A stretch of DNA of 64,000 bases, taken from NCBI GenBank assembly GCA_944470555.2, contig OX104127.1, positions 155,759,776 to 155,823,775 on the forward strand. The letters run 5' to 3'. Source of the stretch: Heterobilharzia americana. Lineage: Eukaryota; Platyhelminthes; Trematoda; Strigeidida; Schistosomatidae. The translations under genes and the position numbers were made by a program. Below, piece after piece: positions 36,901 to 48,900 of the stretch (the stretch's first letter is position 1; each line of letters begins with the position of its first letter). The notes below the pieces were generated by a model. It was not told the origin of the DNA. It made no database searches and was given only the letters and a program-made list of their open reading frames with translations.

Positions 36901-39900
36901 ATGGGCATACGCAGACTGGAACGATGAAATGACTGTAGATGACTTGTATTTTGCCAACCATGACTTATGTCTGATGTCTTGTTGCACAAACTCGAAGATC
37001 TACGGGCGAGAGCTGACAAGTTGGCAGAAGAGGCGAGGTGAAACGAGGTAGCAAAGACGGAACTTCTTTCAGGTGAACGTAGCGAAAACAGAAATGATGA
37101 ATATACTCAACCAACAGCAACAACAAGCACCATCAACGCGAGAAATCTAAACGAAGTAGTCTCTCTCACCTACCTATCCATCTCTCTACCTACCTACCTA
37201 GGCAGCATCGTCTCAACTAAAGGTGCAACACGCACAGATGACGACGTCAAAGCCAGGATCGGAAAGGCAGCAACACAGACCTTCATCAACCGGAAATCAG
37301 TGTGGAGATCGACTACACTCAGCACAAATTGTGAACAACATCCGGATTTTAAACACTAATGTCAGTCAGTCAGTCAAGTCAGTACTTCTGTATAGTTGAG
37401 AGACTTGGCGCGCTACGGAAAGCATTCACAACAAACTGCAGATATGCATCATCAACAGCTGCCGCCTACACTCACTCGATACTGAAGATCGGATCAGATG
37501 GCCAGAATAATAAGAATAAGTAAGGAGGGAATCTGGCTAGTAAGGAACCAAACAATCGCTCAACAAATATGCAGATAAAGTGGAGATGGATTGGATTGGA
37601 CATACACTGAGAAGACGGTTTGGGGATATCACGCATCAGGCCAGGTCATCGAGTGGAACCCAAATGGGAAACGACGAGTTGGGCGTCCGAGGTGAGAGTG
37701 CCATGAAGGAGATGGTGTGAGGAATAAATGAGAGCTTCTGGGTAGTTGTGGAGCCAGGTTGAAAGGACTGCAGAGAACGGAGTGGCGACGTGCTACTGAA
37801 GCCCTATGTTCTACTAGGTACCCAAAGGACAAATAATAATAATAATAATAATCAACTACACAAACTGATAGACCTCAATGACTTGAGAATATATATAACT
37901 GTTATTGTCTTTCGAGTTCTTATCTATACGCAATGGGACTAAAACGTTCGCAATACTGATGTTAGGTATAGGAAATATATGTAATGGTAACTTGACAGAC
38001 AAAGTTGCAAAATGATACAAATTGAAGTGCATTTTTTATGTGCTAAGTATCTTAAGAATACTGCAAAAATAAATGAAGAAAATGGGGTCGAGTTAATGTT
38101 ACACAGACTCCTGATTCCAATGAATTTCTTCATGCAATTAACTCCACAACTCAGAAACTAAACTTAAAGCGTGACTGCAATTATAAACATAATACTTCAA
38201 AGACGTCTGTAAATCCTCTTTTCCACATAGTAGAATACAATACATATTAATTGCTTTTAAACCGGCATACCTTTTCATTACTTATGACTCCTTACGCGTG
38301 AAGCTATTGTCATGGACTTAGGCAAGCAAGCAATGGGTCACAGGTTTGAGCTTCACTCTATAAAGATCGAACTTTTCGACCCAATAAGGTAACGAGAAAT
38401 TACAAGCATCAATAAACAATAACTCATGATGGCTTCATTGGCCTAGTGGATAATGCTTTAGTGCTGGAAGAGATGGGTACCAAATTGCAGTCTCAGTGGG
38501 AACAATATTACTCACTGGGAAACAGGTACACCCAGCTGACGAGTCTCAAGTAGGACGCAACGCGCGTTCTGGATTCCACTGCTAGCTGCCAAATACGTTA
38601 CAATTCGCCTCACCCGCTGCAATGTCTAAACAACCAGGTAGCATTATACGCCCTCACATGCTGCGTGCCGCTTATAGTCTAGTAAACAAAACCTAAACTG
38701 TGTAAATGAGTTACATTATCTATTATTCAATACTCAAACTACATATGTTAACTCCCTATCTAAAAATATGATAAATGGCTCATATTAGATACGCGACAAG
38801 ATCAGTCTTTATTTATTTTGGCAACAGTATCTATACATGATTGATATATCAACAGAAAATCCATATAAGAACACTATTATGTGGAAAATAAATACATACA
38901 ACTGGTGTCATCAATACAACAATCTATCAGTTACCTTCCAATTATAAATGCGAATGGAACGATCAGAATAGGAAGTAAAAAGAGAACCACTAGGTAAGCT
39001 GGCAATACCCTGGGGAGGTCCTTTTTGTAAATTATTCTGTATATAGCATACTAATTCCCCGTCACTAGCTGAACGAATTGAAATAGAGCGATCCTAAAGT
39101 TAATATTTAAGAAAATAGGGAAACGTACGTGTAGGGAATTATAAAAAAAAATACGTGTAGTAATCAACTACTCAAAAAGTGTCATAAAACAGTTAACAGT
39201 TGAATAAAAAAAGAAAACCTATTAGAAACTAGAAAGAAAGGAAATACAGCAGTGTTTATTTCACAATAGATTGAAATCTAATATGCCTAGAATGAATTAT
39301 TTTAGAAATTAAACAATGATCTTACACTAGTTTAATTTATTCAAAATCCTCAGTGTAACACTTCACTCAATATAGATAGATTCGGAAGTCACTAGCAGAG
39401 GGTACTGAGTAGTTTCAATAATACAGGAATATGCAAAGTAGCCACTGAATATATCAATCACAGTCAATACCAAAATGGACATCAATGAGTAACGTACTTA
39501 AAGAGAATATGAAATAAAGATTAGCTCACAGAAATAGTACCCAATTTACGAGAAAAAAACTGATGATTCAGGATTTTGAATTTGCATAGGATGAGTTATA
39601 CTGAATATGTGAAGATCATGTTATTACCTGGTTATCTGAAACTAATCGACCGATAGCTGATACCTTTACATAGTGACAGAGTATGCATATCACAGTGGCA
39701 CAAGAGCTTTATTGGATGGAATACTTGTTCCTTAACGTTTATTGGATAATGGTAAGATGAAAAGTAGTCATCGTCAAAGTGTAAATTACTACGCTATGAT
39801 AGGGGGTCGGTCCGAGGACGAAGCCGTACTGCCGGCTGAACGGAAGTGTCGCAGCAGTATGATGTTTCCGATGCATGAGTGGTAATGCCAGGTTGATACT

Positions 39901-42900
39901 GCCTTGCTTATGGTAACAGAGTGTTAGAACATATTTGCCCCAAAAACAGCACACTTTTACCTGTCCTGCAGTATTCCGGTCCCAAAGAAGTAGCTTTATC
40001 TTAGTCAGCATAAGAATAATCAAATCTTATAACAACAATACTGAAAACACCGTATTTGACAGTCCTCAAGCAGATGTTCAACAAGGTTCATTGGTCACGC
40101 AACTCTGTTGTTTTCTCTCCTTTTACGTACCCTATAGAAACAACTTCCACGGTGTGGGGAGCCGAGAAATAACAACCACTCGCACGCTTTCAGTTGTATA
40201 CAAAACCCAATAGAACAAGACTTACCTTCTTTTCCCTTGTCATCTATGTTGCCTTCACTTCGTGGTGCCAAAACTAAGCTTCCTGCAACTTCTTCAACCA
40301 CCCACACTAGGACCATTGCTAACGATTCAAACAGTCTTTCGAGTCTCCTAGGACCACACTGCCAATTTCACACAGAAGCTTTCACCGTATGCTAGATCAG
40401 ATAAAGAGCATCTTTTGCTCAGACTCTGGAATCTTGAACCATATATGAATACTGCGTTTCTGAGATACATATACGGGATTCCACTGTAGTTATTCACTTT
40501 ACACCATCTGGCGACTGCGTTGTATCCTCAGAATTCACAATACGAGTGTCCGGACACTCAAAGGCCGGCTTTTGTGCACACGCTGGTGTAGCATCAAGTT
40601 CTCGAGCAGAAAGCGCACTTCTCGACTCCCAAGAAAACCAAGCTGAGAAGCTAAACCAAGTCATGACACCAATCCATTAGGTCTCTGACTTTGTCCGGGC
40701 CATGTAAGGAGGTGTAGACTACCTAGTTGGTGTCCCCGGGACGATAGGAATCAATGGTTGGGGACTCTCGGTGAAATGGCTGAAAATCTATCACAATGGA
40801 GCAGATGTAATCCCTCTTTGATGTTTTCTAGAAGTTGAATATTTTCACTAGCTTTCATTTTCAAACTGTTTTTCCTACCGTATACCTTTGTCTACTTTGA
40901 AATAAGTCTTTTTCTACTCACTGATTCTTTGCATGTGGCTGTGAAGCGTGGCAACTTGTTGACCTTGTCTGTCTATGCCATATTAAGAAGATACAGTGTA
41001 AGTCTGAAACTCTGATTTAGTAATTGGTATTTAAGTACCACTTAGCTATAGTTTCATAGTTATACATGACTGTATATATGGACATCATCTTGTTGGGTGG
41101 ATAAAATGGGAAAAATGACTTCAAAACCAGTTAGGTAGAATTAAATACAACGAAAGTCACTTTTTACAAATTCCTGGTGGAAAAAAATGCAATGAAATGC
41201 GCCTATATTCATAAAAAGAGCAGCCTAATACGCTACCTTTCAATACTTGCAAATTAATGGAGGTAACGTAACCTGTTGTGAAGTAAAATTACCTGAATAA
41301 ATACATAAAGAGACTTATTTGAAACCCTATATAGATGCAAATTTTTAATCAAAATAGAGGTCTTCATAAGTGGTGGTTGAATCAAGTGAACATAAGAGGC
41401 AAACAGAAAACTTACCAAACCCCCGACAATTAACAACAATGAAGTTCCAGACTGAACAAGACAAAGTGAAGTAACACCAGCTGATTCGTTTGACTGAGAT
41501 GCATGCGTTACTTGTTGTGAGTCTTTTGTTTTACCACCTACAGATTCAGATTGAGAGTGACCAGATGTATGTCGGCATAAGAAACCGATTGCATGTGTCT
41601 CAACATTGTAACGTAATATCTCACCACCGAAAAGGCCCATAAATATAAATGGAACATCAGGAGAAGGAGCAGCTGCTAATGCTTCAATACGACTGGAGAA
41701 AATATTTTTATGTACTAGTAGACCGGTCTACAGAAGGACAAACAAGAAAATACAATGTATAAAGTGAAGTAACTTATAGGCACTTTGAATATTGCCGATA
41801 AAAGTGAAACGAACTTTCTTTAGTGCAAGATATTGATTAGTAGTAATTTCAGGTGTCAACAGTCAGCAGAACACTTCTGCAGTAATTAACCAGGATAAAG
41901 TGGGTTAGTACTCAATGAAAACTTTGAAGTTTATTTCTTCAAAAGTTAAAAACTATGCTGGCGACATTCGAGGGACAGCTCATGTTAGTTATTTTGGGAG
42001 GTTCTACTTCACACTCTTTGATATAACAACCAATAATATTAATCAACCTAGAAATAGATCGCCTAATATATGACGTTTAGTTTGGCTACCTGAGATAACC
42101 ATCATTTAGCAGACTTCTACTGATACTGACTGAGTGATGACTGAAGGGGAAAAGAGAGTCTGGATGACGTTGGGATTCGAACTAGCAACCTTAGGGTTAC
42201 CAACTCAGTGCTCAACCAACTGATATTTGGTTGCTGACTAGATCTTATTTTGCTTATCAGCAGTCGAGTCTTGTAGCTCAGTTGGCAGACGACTGGGCCA
42301 ATAACTCGTAGGTCGCTGGTTTGAATCCTTACCAGGTTTTCATCTCACCTCCAATCATCACCCAGAATTTATACATAACTGTCAAATAGTTACCATGTGC
42401 ACCCTTTCGTTTTCTGTAGTACTAACATGAAACCAGATTGTTTGGATTATAACATCCTCATATAAAGCCTGTAGAATTGTGAAGTTAGGAGGAATAAAAT
42501 AAATTCAGTTGAAGAAAATTATCTTTCAAAACAAAGTGCCATTCAAAAATCGTAATTTATTTATTATTATTATTATTTGTCCTTTGGGTACCTAGTAGAA
42601 CATAGGGCTTCAGTAGCACGTCGCCACTCCGTTCTCTGCAGTCCTTTCAACCTGGCTCCACAACTACCCAGAAGCTCTCATTTATTCCTCACACCATCTC
42701 CTTCATGGCACTCTCACCTCGGACGCCCAACTCGTCGTTTCCCATTTGGGTTCCACTCGATGACCTGGCCTGATGCGTGATATCCCCAAACCGTCTTCTC
42801 AGTGTATGTCCAATCCAATCCATCTCCACTTTATCTGCATATTTGTTGAGCGATTGTTTGGTTCCTTACTAGCCAGATTCCCTCCTTACTTATTCTTATT

Positions 42901-45900
42901 ATTCTGGCCATCTGATCCGATCTTCAGTATCGAGTGAGTGTAGGCGGCAGCTGTTGATGATGCATATCTGCAGTTTGTTGTGAATGCTTTCCGTAGCGCG
43001 CCAAGTCTCTCAACTATACAGAAGTACTGACTTGACTGACTGACTGACATTAGTGTTTAAAATCCGGATGTTGTTCACAATTTGTGCTGAGTGTAGTCGA
43101 TCTCCACACTGATTTCCGGTTGATGAAGGTCTGTGTTGCTGCCTTTCCGATCCTGGCTTTGACGTCGTCATCTGTGCGTGTTGCACCTTTAGTTGAGACG
43201 ATGCTGCCTAGGTAGGTAGGTAGAGAGATGGATAGGTAGGTGAGAGAGACTACTTCGTTTAGATTTCTCGCGTTGATGGTGCTTGTTGTTGCTGTTGGTT
43301 GAGTATATTCATCATTTCTGTTTTCGCTACGTTCACCTGAAAGAAGTTCCGTCTTTGCTACCTCGTTTCACCTCGCCTCTTCTGCCAACTTGTCAGCTCT
43401 CGCCCGTAGATCTTCGAGTTTGTGCAACAAGACATCAGACATAAGTCATGGTTGGCAAAATACAAGTCATCTACAGTCATTTCATCGTTCCAGCCTGCGT
43501 ATGCCCATCTTTTAGCATGATCCAGTCCAATTGAGTCGACCACAATCAGGAAGATCATCAATGATAGTAGATGGCAACCTTGTCTTACTTCTGTCTTCAC
43601 TTCAAAGGCATCACTGAGCTTTCCATTCTGAATCATTCGGTATGTAGCATTATCATTTTATAACTGCTGTTGAATGAGGTTGATAAAGGTTTGTGGACTA
43701 AAACCGTAGTGTTGAAGCAGCTACCTGCCAAATTACTTCTAGGTCAACGCTATCGAAGGTTTTTTCAAAGTCGATGAAGCTGAGGTTAAGATCTAGTTGA
43801 CTGTCATTCTATACTCTGTTCTATGATGATGCGCACTGTAGCGTTGGAATTTGGACCGCATATGACTTTTTCTTTCTAGTCTCCAAAAATCGTTACCACA
43901 TCTCGATTCAACTGTACCATCAATGCTTTGGACATCTGAAACAATATGCTGTATCCACGAAATTTTAGCATTATATGAAAGTTAACGACAAAAAACATTA
44001 AGGAAAAAAAGGATATGAAAAGAAATCACTCACTTTCACACAATATTCAGCAAAATACTGATCGTAATAACCAACGTAAATGGATTCACCTTTTACATTT
44101 AAGCATAACCGAGTAATACTCGCATCTCTGGGAGGAAGATTAGATGTGCACTGGTGAGTCTGTTGAGAAAAGAACAATAGCGATTGATAGAATTCCACTT
44201 ATAAAAAAAGCATACTAATATTACTATTTATTCTACAAAATGCTTATTAGAAGTTTAGATAATTTATAAATGAATGGTTTGAGTTATGGTTGTAAGAATA
44301 CTCATTTTTGTGGGGATGTCTACTGACAGTTTTATTCAAAGCCAAGTCTAGTATATTTCGGTCAATAAATTTGCCAACTACATACATACATACATACATA
44401 CATACATACATACATACATACATACATACATACATACATACATACATACATACATACATACATACATACATACATACATACATAAATACATACATACATA
44501 CATACATACATACATACATACATACATACATACATACATACATACATACATACATACATACATACATACATACATACATACATTTAGCCAGCACCAATTT
44601 CAGACATAAAGAAAGGCACTGTCTGACCTGGCGTCCACCGAGCTCGACTCAGCGATGGACACAGATAGACCACATTGCTATTAGTCATCGCTGGAGAGGA
44701 TCGGTGGAAGACTGCCGCTCCTTCTGGAGTACGTGTTTGGACAGCGATCATGCGTTGGTCCGAGCACGTATATGCCTGCGTCTCAATGGACGTAGAAAAA
44801 ATTTGGCAACAAAACCACTACGAGTTCTGCTGGACAACGAAAACACCAAAGCCGTGTTCAGTGAGAAGTTGGCTAGGCAGTTATCGGAACAAAAGACTGT
44901 CACTCATCCAGAAGAAGCTTGGTGCCATCTTCAGTCTACTGTAAAAGCAGCACTGGAGACTGTAGCCGACTCCAAGATAATGGCTAAAAAGAGCCAGTGG
45001 ATATCAGCAGCTTCTTCCAAACTAATGGATGCACGTGAATGCATCCCTGCAGGCTCTGAGTACAATGAAGAGCGAGCGCAACTTAAAAATAAACTGACGA
45101 AAAGTCTGCGCAACGATCGTGAACAGTGGTGGGCAGCAAAGGCTAAAGAGATGGAAAAGGCAGCGGCGATCGGTAACAGTAGACAGTTATTTAGACTTAT
45201 TAAGGAGACTGGGGGGAAATGGTCAACAACAGTTAGTGAGGTTATAGCGGAGAAGGACGGATCGGCGATTCACTCGCAGGGAAGGCGACTGGGACGATGG
45301 GCAGAACACTTTGAGGAACAGTTTAACTGGCCTCCAGCCACCATTGCGCTGCCCGCTATCCAGTCGGACCCTGAATGGGACATAGAGACAGGTCCCCCAA
45401 CACTAGAAGAAGTTGAGAAAGCGGTAGGTAGCCTGAAACGGGGAAGGGCAGCAGGACCAGACGGACTACCTGCTGAGGTATACAAGAATGGTGGTAGAGT
45501 TCTCTTAGTCAGGCTAACGGAAGTGTTAGCCAGTATATGGGAATCAAATACGATCCCCTCCGACTGGTCTAAGTCACTGATCATCCCAGTCTTCAAGAAA
45601 GGCGAGAAGTCCTCTTGTGATAACCACAGAGGAATCAGCCTGACAAACATAGTGTCTAAGATCCTAAGTTCTATAATTCTCCGACGCCTGAGTGGAGCTC
45701 GGGAACAGCAAGCCCGAGAAAACCAGGCAGGCTTTAGACCTGGCCGTGGATGTATCGACCAAATATTCACACTGCGCCAGGTCCTGGAACATAGGCATGC
45801 TTACAGACGCCCGACAATAGCTGTATTTCTCGACCTGAAGGCGGCATTTGACTCCGTTGATCGAGAAGTCTTATGGCAGTGTCTGTCACTGAAAGGCGTG

Positions 45901-48900
45901 CCTAGTAAGTACATCACCTTATTGAAAGCTCTCTACTCGAACACTTGTGGGCATGTTAGAGCCTATGGTGAGTTGTCCAGGGAGCTATACTCATCAAGTG
46001 GTGTCCGTCAAGGATGCCCACTATCCCCATTCTTATTTAATTTTATCATAGATATTCTTATGGAGGTTTCCCTCTCGTCACCTAATTACAAAGACGTTGA
46101 CCGGATCACAGGTGAATTTTCCTTAGATCTAGAATATGCAGATGACATAGTCCTGTTAGGTGAAGACGCTGACAAGATGCAGAGTCTTCTGAACACTTTG
46201 AGTGGGAATTTGAGAATGTTTGGGATGCGATTTTCACCACCCAAATGCAAATTTTTGCTCCAGGACTGGTCTTCAGCGGTACCGCGGTTAACAATAGAGA
46301 GTGAAGTGGTTGAGTGTGTTGACCACTTCACTTACCTGGGAAGTAGGATCAACTCCGGTGGGTTAGTTGCCGATGAGATTTCTGCACGGATACAAAAGGC
46401 TCGATTGGCTTTTGCCAATTTGCGCCACCTATGGCGCCGCCGTGATATTCGTTTGTCTATTAAGGGTCGCGTGTACTGCACAGCAGTCCGCTCTGTTCTA
46501 CTGTATGGCTGTGAAACATGGCCATTGAAAGTGGAAGACATGAGAAGGTTACAGGTATTTGACCACCGTTGCCTTCGTAGTATAGGACGTATTCCGTGGT
46601 GTCACCATGTGAGTAATGCAGAAGTTAGGTGTAGAGTTTTAGGGAGAAGAGGTAAGTCAGTCGACGAGGTTGTGAACCTTCATCGACTGAGATGGTTGGG
46701 ACACGTACTACGTATGCCTAGTCACCGATTGCCTCGTCACACAATGTTGGCTGAGGTGGGTTCAGGCTGGAAAAAGGCCCGAGGTGGCCAGACTAAAACA
46801 TGGCACCAATGTATGAAGTCTCTGACTGTTGGTTTAAGCCATGTAGGACGATGCAGACTAGGTGGTTGGGGTCCACGGGACAAGAGGAACCAGTGGTTGG
46901 AGACCCTAGGTGATATGGCTCAGAACCGAAGTCAGTGGCGCAGATGTATACACACATTATCCTCATCTTAACAACGCTATACCGAATCTCACTATTTTGT
47001 CACTCCTCTTTCCTTTCTTCTCATACTTTATATTTCTTTTGACTGCATTCACTTATCTTCATCCTTCACCTCACTACCTTTTTACTTGATGTGCTGATAT
47101 GAGGTGTGGCAACTCGGACCGTTACGCAGTAATGCCTGGTCCTATGTTGATAATGATGATGACATACATACATACATACATACATACATACATACATACA
47201 TACATACATACATACATACATACATACATACATACATACATACATACATACATACATACATACATACATACATACATACATACATACATACATACATACA
47301 TACATACATACATACATACATACATACATACATACATACATACATACATACATACATACATACATACATACATACATACATACATACATACATACATACA
47401 TACATACATACATACATACATACATACATACATACATACATACATACATACATACATACATACATACATACATACATACATACATACATACATACATACA
47501 TACATACATACATACATACATACATACATACATACATACATACATACATACATACATACATACATACATACATACATACATACATACATACATACATACA
47601 TACATACATACATACATACATACATACATACATACATACATACATACATACATACATACATACATACATACATACATACATACATACATACATACATACA
47701 TACATACATACATACATACATACATACATACATACATACATACATACATACATACATACATACATACATACATACATACATACATACATACATACTTACA
47801 TACATACACATATACTTATATTTAAGAGTAAAAGTTAGGCAGTATAGTAGACGAAAAGACACCTAGTCAATATTTTCACGGGATGTAATTTCTTTTCATG
47901 TCCCCTCGGTTTTACCCCCCGAAAATGTTGAGTAGGATAGATAAACTAAACAATGTAGCAGAAAGCATTCATGTGTTAGGTTATTTGTTGAAGATACTTC
48001 ACAGTGGAAAAGTATCATATACCAGAGAATTCAGCGCTCGTAATGATATAAATTGTCATACTTACACAATCACAACTGAATATCACAGGATGAACCAATG
48101 AATAATACGATTTTACATTCTTCAATCGTTTACTTTACCATATTACCTATCATTTACAATTGAAATGATATGTAATGTTTCACAGTCATACGACAATAAA
48201 ATGAAAAACCTGAATACATGGTACGTATGAAATGCAATAGTGGTAGTAATATAGAACAAAAATATGAAATATACAATTGAAGTTTCAATGCTGACCGCTA
48301 GTGAAAAGTAATTCTCCAGTATATATGTCAAGCCAGTTAATTAATTACTGAGAGGAAAGAATAAAATCGAATAACTAAACCGTTATTCATGTAATTTTTA
48401 CACCCCTGGCAACCCTTTCATAGGTCTACTTGGAGCGACTTCAAAGGCCATCGTGACAACCACTTAACGTTTCTCTATTTTCAGAAAAATTACAATCCCA
48501 ATTGAAATATGGAAGTGTGATTGGTTATCCTATAGTGACTAGAGTGTCCTTTAAAGTTACTCGTAAAAACAGAATAAAAGGTGAGAATAAGCCTAACATA
48601 TACAGAAAATAACAATACTAGGGTAAAAATCATAGATATAAATAAATTGGCAGTTATTTATTTTTTTATACCTTGAGATCACATTCAACAATGGTGCCAT
48701 TTTGTCCCCCAATAAAAGCAACTAGTGTTGCAGGATTAACAGCCATATCAATAACAGCTGATGTGCGGCCACCAAAAGCATGGAATTCACCAATTTTGAT
48801 ATTACCCTTGGATGACGACAGCATATTTAAAACACTTGATGAAGTAGATTCTGCCTGAATAGCAGAATAATCTTTATCAGATTCCAGCTTCGCTTTCACA

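Larger units (their letters stand above)
41728..42561 (-). other. Part of intron 8 with two tRNA-like repeats
   Basis: Mostly plain AT-rich sequence. Two divergent tRNA-like units are listed separately. Confidence 0.5.

Noticed and set aside
37365..37385. A CRISPR-like or satellite array at the CAGT repeats.
   Set aside because: It is a short tetranucleotide expansion inside a retroelement, and no spacer-repeat array occurs anywhere in this eukaryotic window.
42268..42336. A functional tRNA gene.
   Set aside because: A and B boxes are present but the acceptor stem does not pair and no terminator-like T run follows closely.
43897..43935. A 39-bp GT..AG candidate exon between exons 8 and 9 of the ZNF106-like gene (MSKALMVQLNRDV).
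   Set aside because: It keeps phase, but direct joining of exons 8 and 9 gives a smoother WD hairpin (YCVKTGLLVH), and the segment is not WD-like and abuts a retroelement.
44308..44583. The ATG and first 90 or so codons of the 887-codon frame as the true N-terminus of the family A protein.
   Set aside because: This part is flanking DNA and microsatellite; element sequence begins at about 44583.
47066..47866. Four long frames of MYVC or HTYI repeats in both strands, and similar ones at 44362-44597.
   Set aside because: They are readings of the (CATA)n microsatellite, which has no stop in several frames; there is no evidence of a protein.
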